Counted from the stretch's first letter, positions 51,978-62,952 are shown. The stretch: DNA of 64,000 nt from Enchytraeus crypticus (GCA_905160935.1 CAJHZI010000474.1:124001-188000); one strand, 5' to 3'. Made by a program: numbers and translations. Notes: generated by a model not told the origin, from the letters alone.

Positions 51978-53842
51978 GTCTTTCCTCAAACCTGTGAACA
52001 TCAATCAATCAATAAATTAATTAATTAATTAATCAATCAATCAATCACTTCCTCAAACCTGTGCACATCAATCAATAAATCAATCAAATCAATCAATCAA
52101 TCAATCAATCACTTCCTCAAACCTGTGAACATCAATCACTCAATCAAATCAATCAATCAATCACTTCCTCAAACCTGTGAACATCAATCAATCACTCAAT
52201 CAAATCAAATCAATCAATCAATCAATCACTTCCTCAAACCTGTGAGCATCAATCAATCAATCAATCAATCAATTACTTCCTCAAACCTGTGCATATCAAG
52301 CAATCAATCAATCAATCAACTGACGCTAATCACTTGATCAAATAGCTGAACGAGTGTGACATACGTTAAGAAGAAGAATCAATAAAAGAAGAATTACTTA
52401 AATTCAACCAATCAATCAATTAAGTTAAATAAATCAATCTATCAATTAAATTAAATCAATCAGTCAGTTAATTAAAATTGAGTAAAATGAAATCAATCAA
52501 TAGAGTTTATCACATAAGTGAAATCAATATATTAGTCAAGCAATTAAGAGAAATCAATCAATCTGTCAATTATCTACGTTAAGTCAATAAATCAGTCAGA
52601 GAATAAAGTGAAATCAATTAATTAGTTAATCAATATAATGAAATCAAGCAATCAATCAGTCCTTCAATTAAATGAAGTCAATCAATCGGTCCGTCACTAG
52701 TCAATTCATTTACACACACTGTACAACAAAACTAATCCCGTCTATAGAGAATTTTCACGAGGAATCGGACGTCAAACCTTTCTTATTCATCATCATCATC
52801 ATCTTCCCTATAATCTTAGTTTAATTGGGGCGGGATACAAATAGACTGTCTCAAATCCTCTCTGTGGTACATCATATCATCAGTCAATCCACTATTTGAG
52901 ACTTTTTCATTCGCTTAAATTTTTTTAGCAATTTCTGGAGCCTAGGGAGGAAATGACAAAAAGTACAAAAACAGAAACCAAGAAAGAAAACTATGTAGCA
53001 CATGCGATATGTCGTGTGTAACTACGCGAAACAAAAAAATCATACACGGCTGCTGTAAGAACCTGAGATTTTGCTGATTGAAGTCATGCTGAAGTTCTAT
53101 AACAAACTGTTCCATACAAGAGCTGCTCTCTCTCTCTCTAATCTCCACAACTACTCTCTCCACTCGACCCTGATCAGTCTTCATCATATCACATACACCC
53201 TGAAGTACGCCGTCTATGTACTGTTGTACACCCGAGTGTACACATATCTGTGCATACACATACAAATTAACATGAGAGTAATAAATAATGTAGTATTCAA
53301 TAATGTCCAGTAGTACATACATTTTAAGTCTTACTCATGCTTAGTCATTAACGTGCATAGAGAGAGCCAAATATCTCAATATCGCAGTGGCTAGAGGCGT
53401 CAGGTAAAGTGATGAAGTTTTAAATGACAAACCTTGAGGTGAATTGAACCCTTGTGGGTTCGAATCTCAGCCACGCTGATCGATAGTAAAATCTGGGACA
53501 CTCACAGAACTGGTTACATATAAAATGGACTCAATTGCTAATTGGCTTAAAAAGTGTTTAATATTCTAATTGGTTTAAACATATGGTATTAAAGGTGATA
53601 GATATTAACGTGGTTGATCATTTCATTAGAGCGTGTTATTATTAGTATGTACATCCCTCAATGCTACGGAAGAGCTTGCATCACAAACGGGCCAACAACA
53701 ACAACAATAGAACACAGGACCTGTACAGGTATCTGATATTTGCGATGAGGTTTGAAGATTCCTCTAGGGTAAATGTCCCTCGAGTAGAGTACAGAATGAA
53801 TAACTACATTGAGAAACTCTCGCATTAGTTCAATCCACAAAT
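46831..53842 (-). CDS. mad2l2: MAD2L2/REV7 HORMA protein (5' end incomplete)
   Basis: Six minus-strand exons: A 53842-53721, B 53247-53063, C 50102-50011, D 48475-48402, E 47577-47485, F 46863-46831 (TGA at 46831-46833). With one base from an upstream exon they make exactly 200 codons including stop, without breaks. Compared with vertebrate MAD2L2 the blocks REFLNVVIHSVLYSRDIYP, KYQIPVQ, QQYIDGVL, VERVVVEI, LLLKIS, CTWSVLV, AWIEAGESDE, LIQPL and QMYVHE fall in order and, apart from a two-residue insertion before VERVVVEI and a small gap before LIQPL, at the same spacing; the Tyr of QQYI and the Trp of AWI, both used in partner binding in the human protein, are kept. REV7 is the accessory HORMA subunit that joins REV3 and REV1 in translesion synthesis and SHLD3 in shieldin. 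Only about 12 N-terminal residues are missing (see 55522-55549). Introns hold LINE, SINE and exon-edge arrays. Confidence 0.9.
47118..47430 (-). repeat. array of REV7 exon E donor copies
   Basis: Four copies (ending about 47118, 47212, 47305, 47391) of the last ~36 bases of exon E with its donor (ctcgtgccttacag, then gtgctcac), separated by ATGT/GT repeats; unit about 90 bases. They lie downstream of the real donor, inside the intron. Confidence 0.9.
47485..47577 (-). CDS. mad2l2: REV7 exon E
   Basis: Acceptor gattggggtag; 31 codons DTAWIEAGESDELTRETLIQ and PLASALSRALQ, phase 0 at both ends; donor gtgctc. Confidence 0.85.
47840..48040 (+). repeat. interspersed repeat family F
   Basis: gtgtcgtaaaatgcgacg, gtcagaaagggcattcagtt, gcctaggctccagaaac, GATGAT tail. 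Confidence 0.7.
48155..48281 (-). mobile_element. tRNA-like SINE family A
   Basis: gctggtaaagctaatgttaa to cgctccagcc; followed by a LINE C-like end (gacgtgcctgacatccc) at 48328-48368. Confidence 0.85.
48402..48475 (-). CDS. mad2l2: REV7 exon D
   Basis: Acceptor ctattttgtag; phase 1 in, 0 out; DCTWSVLVCTNRLAYLELQQ then QQCLR; donor gtaagc. Spacing from CTxxVLV to the exon E Trp equals the human protein exactly. Confidence 0.85.
48476..48705 (-). repeat. array of REV7 exon D acceptor copies
   Basis: About five units of roughly 41 bases upstream of exon D; each has gttgtag followed by attgtacttggtctgtactg, i.e. the acceptor plus the first ~13-20 coding bases. Confidence 0.9.
48845..49137 (-). 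mobile_element. 5S-rRNA-derived SINE, full-length
   Basis: Minus strand: gcgcacttggtttagttgcg, gaagttaagct-like 5S part with ctcggttagtactttgtggg and gaccaccttggaagaccga, body gatggaaggttattcttaaa, tail ending cccagtgtgccgttatg. Confidence 0.85.
49425..49990 (-). repeat. CA-rich minisatellite with exon C donor copies
   Basis: Units of about 30 bases (agtaagaaatacacacacat) include two copies (49438-49458, 49837-49857) of the exon C 3' edge ctctgcctgatgg with its GT. The real edge is at 50011. Confidence 0.85.
50011..50102 (-). CDS. mad2l2: REV7 exon C
   Basis: Acceptor attatgttcacag; phase 2 in, 1 out; FEEVIDLEQRFRDLLLKISC then AASQLKPLPD; donor gtgtgt. Confidence 0.9.
50165..50462 (-). mobile_element. 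5S-rRNA-derived SINE, full-length
   Basis: Nearly identical to 48845-49137 but lacks part of the gcgcatcaatt segment; 60 bases upstream of the exon C acceptor. Confidence 0.85.
50685..51903 (-). mobile_element. non-LTR retrotransposon (LINE D), RT nearly open
   Basis: Minus-strand frame 51903-50902 (333 codons) holds palm motifs ALDFSKAFDTVRH (A), VVQGSAIGPPAFVV (B) and LKYADDTYLIMP (C); after one shift the frame 51014-50685 gives the C-terminus (YHPYLTRRNVAGRNF). 5'-truncated where it meets the exon C array. Youngest-looking LINE here, but it lacks endonuclease. Confidence 0.9.
51904..52330 (-). repeat. array of REV7 exon C acceptor copies
   Basis: Seven copies (51921, 51979, 52046, 52110, 52162, 52228, 52274) of a 23-bp block containing tgttcacag and gtttgaggaagtg, in CAAT repeats. 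Four copies match the true exon C edge at 50090-50112 at all 23 bases. Confidence 0.95.
52331..52720. repeat. degenerate CAATCAAT/ATCAATTA repeat
   Basis: Loose continuation of the tetranucleotide repeat without exon-edge copies. Confidence 0.8.
52785..52955 (-). repeat. family F 3' part
   Basis: CATCAT run, ggggcgggatacaaatagac, catatcatcagtcaatcc, tttctggagcctaggg. Confidence 0.65.
53063..53247 (-). CDS. mad2l2: REV7 exon B
   Basis: Acceptor tgtatgcacag; phase 0 in, 2 out; GVQQYIDGVLQGVCDMMK, RVERVVVEIRERESSSCMEQ, FVIELQHDFNQQNL; donor gttctt (weak). Confidence 0.9.
53400..53640 (+). mobile_element. tRNA-like SINE family B
   Basis: gatgaagttttaaatgac, gggttcgaatctcagcc, ggtattaaaggtgatagata. 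Confidence 0.8.
53721..53842 (-). CDS. mad2l2: REV7 exon A
   Basis: Acceptor ttgttgttgtag; starts with two bases (phase 1); DLWIELMREFLNVVIHSVLY, SRDIYPRGIFKPHRKYQIPV, Q; donor gtcctg (weak). Confidence 0.85.
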
Positions 53843-53879
53843 CTACAACAACAACACATTTACAATAAATTGATCTAAG

Positions 53880-54565
53880 TCCTGGAGAGAGTTGGCACAG
53901 ATTAGACAGGTTATGAGAGTGTCCAATAATTATAATAAAGGTGAAGTTAATATCACAATAAATGGTACGAAATTGGAACAGGTAAGGAATTTCAAATATT
54001 TGGGTCATACTATAACCGATGACGGGAAATGTGAGACTGAAATATGCAGTAGGATTGCACAAGCAAAAGCGGCCTTTGGTAATAGAAAAGAACCATTAAC
54101 AAAAAGTCTGAAGAAAGATACAAAGATGAAGACAGTGAAAACTTTGGTTTGGAAAACGCTATTTTATGGTTGTGAAACATGGGCCTTAAGGAAGATATTA
54201 GGAAACTGGAGGCATTGGAAATGTGGATTTGGAGAAAAATGGAGAGGATTAGTTGAACTCAAAAGGCTACAAATGAGGAAGTTCTACAGAGTGTTGACAC
54301 AGATAGACAGTTGATAAATGTATTAAGAAATAGGAAGAAGAGATGGATAGGACACATTATAAGGGGGAAGGTTTATTAAAAGAGGTCATAGAAGGTAGAA
54401 TGGAAGGAAAAAGAGGCAGGGGCAGGCCGAGATTATATATGTTAGATAGTTTAAAGACCCACTCATATGTGGAAATGAAGAGGAAGGTGGAAGACAGAGA
54501 AGAGTGGAGGCGTTATACACCATGTTATACCTGCCAGTAGGCAATGCACTAAGAGAGAGAGATTG
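53880..54565 (+). mobile_element. LINE family A, 3' half
   Basis: ITINGTKLEQVRNFKYLGHT, ITDDGKCETEICSRIAQAKA, KTVKTLVWKTLFYGCETW, then RGRGRPRLYMLDSLKTHSY in a shifted frame. Starts 37 bases upstream of REV7 exon A, in the opposite direction. Confidence 0.9.
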
Positions 54566-54870
54566 AGCTACTGTGTTTCTGGGAATTTTTATTTTTATTT
54601 TATTTCTTTCACATTTTTATTTCTTTCTGTATTTGTCAGTGATTTGGTGTTGATGCTGAAATAAACAAATATCTCTTGCTCTCTCTCTCGCTCAACTAAA
54701 TGTAGTTCATAGATTACTTTAAGACGATTAAAATAGAGTGCCAGAATGGTTCTAAATGGATAAAAGAGTATCAAATGGCGTGAGTTAAAAGGTCTCAATC
54801 ATCTATTTATCCAATTAAGCGCTGTCTCTCTCAAGATGCAGTATACATTTTGATGAAAGCCTTCAAAATT

Positions 54871-55004
54871 TGTGGAGTCAGTGACGAAGTCGGTAAGATA
54901 CTTGACCTTGGATCAGTATGTGAGGGGTTCAAATCCTCGGCTCTCCCGTCACTGACATCACTGTCAAGTAAGGAAACTGACGTTAACCTTAGCATTACCA
55001 GCTT
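54871..55004 (+). mobile_element. tRNA-like SINE family A
   Basis: gtcagtgacgaagtcggtaa, ggggttcaaatcctcgg, gacgttaaccttagcattac. Confidence 0.85.
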
Positions 55005-56555
55005 TAGTGCACATAATTAACTACTTCACCGTTACTAAGATTTATTGCATAGAACGACACCTGTAGAAATAATATTCACTTGGTACTATTATTAGTAATC
55101 GATATAGCAGCTGGACTTCAGCAGTCTGTAATATCAGCGAACTATCACATTAACCCTTGAAATCATAACTACCAGATTAAATGCTACGAACATGATTTCA
55201 TATCATGATTAGAAATTTCGAATTTATGAGTTTAAGGTTTCAGTCTGCGAATCGGTGAGTGCAGGGGTTCAAATTCTGTTCAGGTTTATCGCTGATGTCC
55301 CTTAATGTTATCTTAGAAATCATAACTATCAGTTTAAATGTTACGAACATGATTAACAGTTTTAGTTAAAAGTTTTAAGGAGTTCAAATCCTTCTCTGGT
55401 TCATCGCTGATGTCCCTTCAAGTGATAAACCTGATGTCAACTGTTGTGACGTTAATTACTAATTAATTATTAATAATTTTTATTTAACAATTAATTAATT
55501 ATTAATTATTAACTAGCGAACCTTTGTTAGACTGACACTTCGACTCCATTGTCGTCCACTTGTCCGGATTCCAATAACTATTGAGAATAATTTTTAAATT
55601 GCATACAAATAATTAACTAGAAATAAGTTAAAACAATCTAATCATTTATAATAATTAACTATCATTATATAAATCCATTAAAGTAAAATAGCTTCATATT
55701 TTAATATTTTCAAAGAACACAACATATCCCCATAGATCTGAACACCTACCAACTGCACATATTTTTAATTTATTTAAGACTTCTCTAATTCTTTTAGATT
55801 TAATTAAAGTATTTAGCTAAAGTAAATAAAATTACAGTAATTAGGATAATTAGCAAAAATTTAAGTTCAGTTCCTTTCAAAACATTTTAAACGATACGAG
55901 GCCCCATAGAAATCATCAAATTGGAAACCATTTATCATTATTATTACAAAAAGTTCATGCTAAGCAAGTTGAGAAGTACTTTGAGAGTATGCTCAATTTT
56001 AAAAGTTCCTTAATAACGAAATAAGAACTATTCCAGATAAATGTAAACATAGAATATCAATTTGTAGTCAACTTGGAATACAGATACAGAATGGTATCAC
56101 ATAACGAGTTTAGCATCCTATTCCTGATATTTCCGTGATATTCTTTCAAGGAACTTAAGTTTTGGTCAAATGTGGTTTAAATTAATAATGATGATATTAC
56201 TGTAACATAATTTCTAGACTGTAACTGTTAATACAGGAATAGACTGGGTCCAAGGTAATTCAATTAAATTAATATCTAGCAAAGAGCACAAATTATGGGA
56301 CAAAATATTACAGAATACCAAATTATCAAATGGCAAATATAAAGATCTGTTGGTAGGCTATCCCAGAGAGGTACTCATTATTCAATGGGCAAATCCACCT
56401 AACAACAACAAAGTTGTTAATGAATTAAAGTTCTACTGTCGTAAATGACAACATTGCGCATTATTAAAACAGAAATTACATTTTTCGCGATGCACAGTAC
56501 TGGAAAAAACTAAGCCAACGAGTATTTTAAAAAGTCACAAAAGTAAACCCGAATT
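55005..56555. other. AT-rich, upstream of REV7; no further gene seen
   Basis: Two faint B-box-like stretches at 55260 and 55380 (ggggttcaaattctg, gagttcaaatccttctc) may be old SINEs. AATTA-rich run at 55450-55510. Confidence 0.5.
55522..55549 (-). CDS. mad2l2: candidate REV7 start exon
   Basis: ATG at 55549 encodes MESKCQSNK plus one base, phase 1, then gttcgc. Phase and length fit what exon A needs (about ten residues), but the donor is poor and the sequence has no distinctive match. Confidence 0.25.
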
Positions 56556-56557
56556 AC

Positions 56558-56758
56558 AGTGAAATGATCAACTACGTTGATATCAATCACTTATAATACC
56601 ACATGTTTAAACCTTTAGTCCATTTTCCGTATAACCAATCCAGTGAATGTCAGAGATTTTACTCACAGATCAGCGCGGCTGGGATTCGAACCCAGGAGGG
56701 TTCAATTAAGTTCAGGGTCTGTCATTAAAAACTTCATGACGTTACCCTTGCGTTATTA
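56558..56758 (-). mobile_element. tRNA-like SINE family B
   Basis: gaaatgatcaactacgttga left, gctgggattcgaacccagg B box, aaaacttcatgacgtta right. Confidence 0.85.
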
Positions 56759-56809
56759 AGATATTTTATTTAATGGAAATATTATGCATTGATAATACTC
56801 GATTGTTAG

Positions 56810-56876
56810 GAGCCATAGGTCACTGACATCGCTTTCGAGTGAGGAAACTGACGTTAACATTAGCTTTGCCAGCTTT
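56810..56876 (+). mobile_element. SINE family A, 3' half
   Basis: gtcactgacatcgctttcga and gacgttaacattagctttgc. From 56877 to 57470 no feature is seen. Confidence 0.8.
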
Positions 56877-57470
56877 TATAATCACACAGCACGGCAGCAT
56901 ATTTAGAATAACATAAAGGTACTGAAATGATATGCACTCTAATACATGCAAAACCAGGCCATCACTGAGGGAGCATAACACCCTATCTAGTTGACCACCT
57001 GGATACCAATCACCTTGCTAACAATCGTCCTACATGTTTAAATCAATTTTTTAATTAAAATAAAAGAGTAACTGTGATCGACACAGTTAAGATTTAAATA
57101 CAGCAAAGGAGAAGTTGGATAAGAAAAAAATTTAACTATTGTGACCAATTTTCTAATAAGTACTGTTTATATTTTCTAGAAAAGTTTGGCAGCAATTTGA
57201 TGTTGCGTAATATGGGTAAAATTTGATTCTACTTGTACAAGCTTGATTTACATATGATTTATAGAATGCTGCATTGGATTTTTTAAACAGATAGTTGGAT
57301 TAAAGCGAATGGAATGAAGCCACCGTAGAATGGACGCCACTGAGTAACAGACACAAAATTAATACTAAAATAATTTAATACTATAGAAAATTAAACTGAA
57401 TTTGATCAGCTACAAATAATTTCAAAATATAAACAAACAGCGTTGCCAAAGTCTTTCCATTAAAATTTGG

Positions 57471-57488
57471 CTAGAGAGAGAGAGAGAC

Positions 57489-57551
<63 letters not shown>

Positions 57552-57610
57552 AAGAGAGAGAGAGAGAGCGAGTGAGAGAGAGAGAGAGAGAGAGAGAGAA
57601 GAGAGAGAGT
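57471..57610. repeat. GA microsatellite
   Basis: About 140 bases of GAGA with few interruptions. Confidence 0.95.
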
Positions 57611-57792
57611 CTAAGTTTTCCATTAATTAAACAATTTTGAGTTTTAGAAATTATAGAGAGTAAATTTATGACCATTTAAAAAGTATTTGAAACTTCCTTC
57701 CGTGAGATGACCTTAGGAAAACCACAACGCAGGCCCTATATTAGTACCGCAAGTGTCAAATTATCGCATCTTATTTTAAATGTCATCTCACT

Positions 57793-57935
57793 TCATTGCA
57801 ATGCCAAGTGGCAGATTCAATGTAGGCCTTCATATTTATATTCAAAGTCTGCTTTTTCGCTCCATAAGAGCACTTCTTAGATCAAGAATTTAATCTCCTC
57901 ACAAAGTCTATTCCCTATATACCTACTATGGTGAT
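57793..57935 (+). repeat. interspersed repeat family G
   Basis: ttgcaatgccaagtggcag, ctcaaagtct-like tcaaagtctgc, cgctccataagagcacttc. Confidence 0.6.
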
Positions 57936-58283
57936 GACTATTTTCTTTTTTTTCGATACAAAACTGAAACCACATACATTCGAGGACAATTGCATACAAA
58001 TGACAGTAACAACATTAATTTTAAAAAAGAATTTAAAAAGTTCCCCAACCTTTTACTTTTTCTTCTTCACACATATACCCCATGTTGACTATCGGTTTCA
58101 ATTTAACACTGAATTATATATGACGTTCTAGACTGCTTTTAATCACATTCCCAGTTAATTTCTCAGTTATTTGATGTCACCAACGTTAATGGAGAATGGA
58201 AAAGTACGGAGGATAAAGAGCTCTACCAGAGGCAAGTTAAGAGTGGAGGAAAGATTGGCTATTCAACGGTCAAACAAGCCCCT

Positions 58284-59610
58284 TTGAAATCAATCCATCC
58301 CAGAAAACGAATCCGACTATCAACAACTCAACCTCAAACCAGCTCTTCTCAATCACAACCTACACAAAAAGATAGTACTGTCTCAGAATCTGCGGATTCT
58401 GAAACCTTAATTGATTCTTCACCCGTATTGTCAGCCTCTTCTTCCACGTCATCTTCGCCTAAGTGCAAATAGAAGAACCAAAGAGCAAGCACTAGAACAG
58501 CGGGTTTACTTGTACTGAAATGCAACATTTCAACACAGAAAGCACTTGACGTTCTGGCAATCACTGCTGCACAGGGACGTGATGTTCCGGTTCCAAGTCA
58601 GACGGGTGTCTGGAGGCGAGTAATCTCCGAAGGAAAGAAAATGAAAAACAAAATAATTCAAAAACTTCAAGACAAATATCCCTATTGTCTACAGTTTGAT
58701 GGTAAGAGATTGCAAGGGGAAGAGTATCCAGTAGTGCTGCTGAAAAATATCACAACTGAAATCAAACTCGGTATTCTTAAATGTGACAGTGGTTCCGCTG
58801 CAGCCATTCACAAGGAATTACACTAGCTACTCTATGAATATGATACTTGGGAAAATATTCGCATGATTATCTACGACACGACCGCAGTAAATACTGGTCG
58901 TTTTCACGGGATTGTAAAGCTCATAAAGGATGATGTCCTGAGCAAGGGCTTTCAGAAGCCACTGTATATTGGCTGTCAGCATCATGTACTCCACCTCCTT
59001 CTGAAGCATGTCACGGATTTTCCTATTCAAGAGCCAAAGAGCAAACCAGAACTGAACTATTCCTACATTGACAAATTAACAGAAAACTATGATTCTCTTC
59101 AGGCTGATTACCACCTCGTTGCGACCAAAGATGTTAACACATACGAGAACCCTGCATGGATGGCGATCGAGATGATTTCAAGTTCTTATATGAACTTTGT
59201 CAGGCATATCGTCATTACGAAACAACTTCAAATTGGCCTCGAATCAGCTGGAAGAAACTCTCGAATTTACACCAGGCAAGATGAAACTGGCGTGAGATAT
59301 ATGCTGTGATAGCATTATTTCTTATACCAGAGTGGAATAAGCATTCTCGATCCAGCATGAGACTTCATCTGCTTCGAATGTGCAAATGCTTGGTTCCATT
59401 CACTGTTAATCTACAATGAAGCGTCCTTCAATGAACTGTTTACCTCACTCACAAAGAAAAAGTGCAAGAAGGCAATTAAGTGTTTAGAGACAAATGGGTC
59501 GGTCGAGGAGTCATTGATTGACATTCCCAGATCAAACCAAAGTGCTGAACGTGCTGTGAAACTGAAGGAGGAACTTCATGCAAAATCGAAAAAGTTGAAT
59601 TTTTGAATCT
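58284..59610 (+). pseudogene. transposase-like gene relic (hAT-like?)
   Basis: One frame runs 58284-59309 with two in-frame TAG codons (58470, 58824). N-terminus Ser/Thr-rich; then LLVLKCNISTQKALDVLAI, CLQFDGKRLQGEEYPVVLLK, MIIYDTTAVNTGRFHG, PLYIGCQHHVLHLLLKH; past 59309 a shifted continuation ends with NQSAERAVKLKEEL near 59540-59590. The Asp of FDGKR, the Asp of YDTT, the GCQHH motif and the Glu of AERxVKL suggest a DDE-type transposase found in many invertebrates; I cannot name its superfamily. No terminal repeats recognised. Confidence 0.6.
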
Positions 59611-59974
59611 AAAGTTCATAGGAAAAAATAATTTGTAAACATTTCTTGTACATTTTTTACAGAATACCAACTGTTCTGCATCTTATTTTTTAATAAAAGC
59701 TGCTTACTTAGTACTTTACTCTTTTGAATACAGAAAAAACATCATGTCCTTTTCGGGAAAAATTCGTTCATTGCTAAAATTTTCTATGTGTTCAAGTCCT
59801 CATCACCCAAGTCCAAGTCCTCAAAATCTGGACTTAAATCCAGTTCAAGTCCAATTCCAACTCCATACATCACTAAGAATTACATTTTTACTTATTCTAT
59901 ATCTTTGATTTCTTTATTATAAAATGCATTGATAAAATACACAATCAGCAAAAAAATTAACCATAAACCATTGA

Positions 59975-59976
<2 letters not shown>

Positions 59977-60029
<53 letters not shown>

Positions 60030-60313
60030 ATATTATTATAATAATATATATATAATATATATTATATATATTTTATAGATATATATACTATATATTATAT
60101 ATGATAGATATATATGTTGTATATATATATATGATAATAATAATATATATAATAATATAGATATCTAATAATATATATATATAATATATATATTATATCT
60201 ATTCGGGAAGTTTAGAAACATACATTTTTTATTGGCACCAATAAAACATTTGTCAGGCTCAGCGGGAATTTTTTGAAAACGCCGGTAATTCCCCTCGCCT
60301 TTCCTAAACCATG

Positions 60314-60389
<76 letters not shown>

Positions 60390-60400
60390 CATGTATATAT
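59977..60400. repeat. AT microsatellite block
   Basis: AT runs at 59977-60024 and 60315-60382 with irregular TATA/ATAA sequence between. From 59640 to 59976 no gene is seen. Confidence 0.9.
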
Positions 60401-60717
60401 ATATATACATGTATGGGGCCTGTATGAATTTGTCATCCGTCCCATATCCGCACACAAGTGCGTAGATCACAGCAACTTTTTCACCATCTCTATCTTTGTG
60501 CCCCTCCCTTTTGTATTTTAGTTTATAGACATTACTCTTCCTATATAGTGTATATGTCTATTTAGTATTAGTATATTTCCTATGTTTATTTAAAAATTCA
60601 TCGCACATCGACAAATAATTGTGAAACAGATAAATCAACAGTCAAAAATATATGCAACAAAAGTGTCTCTTTCCCTCCGAAAAAAGTGTCTGCCTCCTTC
60701 GCCCGTGCACTCTCTCT

Positions 60718-60800
60718 TCGTGCAATCAATCAATAAATAAGAATTTAATGTCCGGTTCCTCGCCGTAAGGCAATGTCAGGACTTCAACTAAGGAAAAGTC
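60718..60800 (+). repeat. interspersed repeat family H fragment
   Basis: caatcaatcaataaataaga, gtccggttcctcgccgtaag, gcaatgtcagg. Confidence 0.6.
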
Positions 60801-60959
60801 TCGAAAAGGCTTAATCGAAAGGCTCTATATCGTGAAATTCAAAAAAGCCTCTTTCTCCCTCCGAAAGACTCCTTCGCTCGTGCAACCTCGTGTCTACCTC
60901 CGCATCACACCATCCGCGACGGCGTGTTCCATAATGTTTGAGATCCTGTAGAGAAGATT

Positions 60960-61858
60960 ATATGATATTTTATAACTTTTTGTATATAGTAAATTATATT
61001 ATAGGATAAACTAACATGTCAAGCTGGTCAAGCTGGCAGTAGAATTGAAGGTGTTCATTATCAATTAAGTGACCAGGATTACTTTGAAATAGAATTGTGC
61101 CAGCTTCACGATGGAGGTTTCACTGGAGATTACGTAATGGCTTGTGCAAACCGTTATATGATCCTGGCTTGAGTCAGTTTATAACCGGCTTCCTTGTAGA
61201 CCATTGTGCAAAATTTTACATAAAGAGTTCTAGCTATTTCATCCGTAACTTGAGCCTTTAATTACTGTAACTAACCTAAAATAATGAATGACCCCACATG
61301 TAGACCTATCTAAAATCTTGGATTTTATTTTTTACGTCTGATTCTGTGGTTTTGAAAAATGAAGCTTGAAATCTGGCGTACGTGCAAGTCTGATTTTTCT
61401 CTTAAAAAGTGTTGTTTTGAAATGTAGGCCTACCATGAAAAGTGGCATTTGAAATTGTGTCGATTTTAATGCCATTCGCTTTCTATGTGTATGCAAATTT
61501 CAACAAAATCGGATGCAACTGATGCTTAAAATCTTGATATTAGCATATTCAATTTCAGTACGTGTAAAATTTGTCACATCTGACTTCAAATGAGTATGCC
61601 ATTTTCAAGATATTAACATGCAATTGTTAGTACGATTTTATCCACATTTTCAAATACATAGCAAGGGGTTAACTGCCAGTATGAATGATAACTTCGTCTT
61701 TCTTGAAGCTGGTTAATGAAACTCAAGTTGAATTGAATTTTTTCGATGCATATACTATAGGCCTATCTATTATTCAATTCCAATACAGCGGCCATCTGAA
61801 CGTTACGTGTTCGACTAATGTTAGAATAACTACGTAGGGCCGACGTTAAAAAGCAAAT
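60960..61858. other. no gene seen
   Basis: Moderately AT-rich single-copy sequence; no open frame over 60 codons with recognisable content and no known repeat. Confidence 0.5.
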
Positions 61859-61977
61859 GCTTACGTCAGTTTCCTCACTCAATAGCGATGTCAGTGACGG
61901 GCGAGCCCAGGATTTGAACCCCCCACATACTGATCCGCGGTCTAATAAAATACCGACATCTCCACTGCTCCTGCCAT
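61859..61977 (-). mobile_element. tRNA-like SINE family A
   Basis: gcttacgtcagtttcctcac, ggatttgaaccccccacat, ctccactgctcctgcc. Confidence 0.8.
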
Positions 61978-62214
61978 TAGAAGGTAACTGTTGGTCTCAC
62001 GTGTGATGTGTTTCAACATGAATAAACAACTTAAGCAAAATATTTCTCTCATAATTAAATGATAACTGTCTTAATTGGTCTTGAAAGACAAATAACCGTG
62101 ACAATCGATCAAGACCAACAGCAAGACGGTAAAATACTGTATCGAGACTGTATTGATCGAGTAAAACATGCATCTTTTTGTCTTGCTTCGATTACCACTA
62201 GTAGGCCTACGGTT

Positions 62215-62375
62215 CAGACTGTGCCGTTCCTTGGACTGATTTCCCCGATTTGGTAATCCGCGAATCCAGTATTTTTTCAAGCACTGTTTATGGACCCCTC
62301 ACTCTGCTCATCGGTTTTGATTTGGTTCCATAGTGCTCGATGTTGTAATGGGCTACAGTAGCACTCTAATAGTAT
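62215..62375 (+). mobile_element. LINE family B 3' tail
   Basis: cactgtttatggacccctca, ctctgctcatcggttttga, ctacagtagcactctaata. From 62376 to 62764 nothing further. Confidence 0.75.
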
Positions 62376-62764
62376 TGATACTTATACTCCACTAACTAAT
62401 AGGTTCCAATTAAAATGTAAATGGACAAATGTAATTCAAATACCACGGATCTCGAGCCAGGCGACGATAGAGGAATTAGTGTAAAAAATTACATGTAGGT
62501 AGAAATACATATCGTAATACAATAACTATTAAAATATGTTGAAGAATTTTATTAGGGCAAATGATGAATGTGAGCAGTTTGAAGTTAATTATTATAAGTT
62601 ATAGACAATAATGCAAAGATCTTTGACTATAAAAACTATTTAATTGTTAGAAATAAAGAGTCTATGTAGGTTTGAAATAATATGTCATACTATACAAGTA
62701 TAGCCTATTTTATGTTCTTTTACTTAGCGGCACAAGAATTATGACCTACTCTCAATTGTACAAT

Positions 62765-62792
62765 ATTCTTAAATGTTCTAAATTGTATAGCA

Positions 62793-62865
<73 letters not shown>

Positions 62866-62905
62866 GAATGCTATACAATTTAAAACATTATATACATTTT
62901 TATTT

Positions 62906-62952
<47 letters not shown>

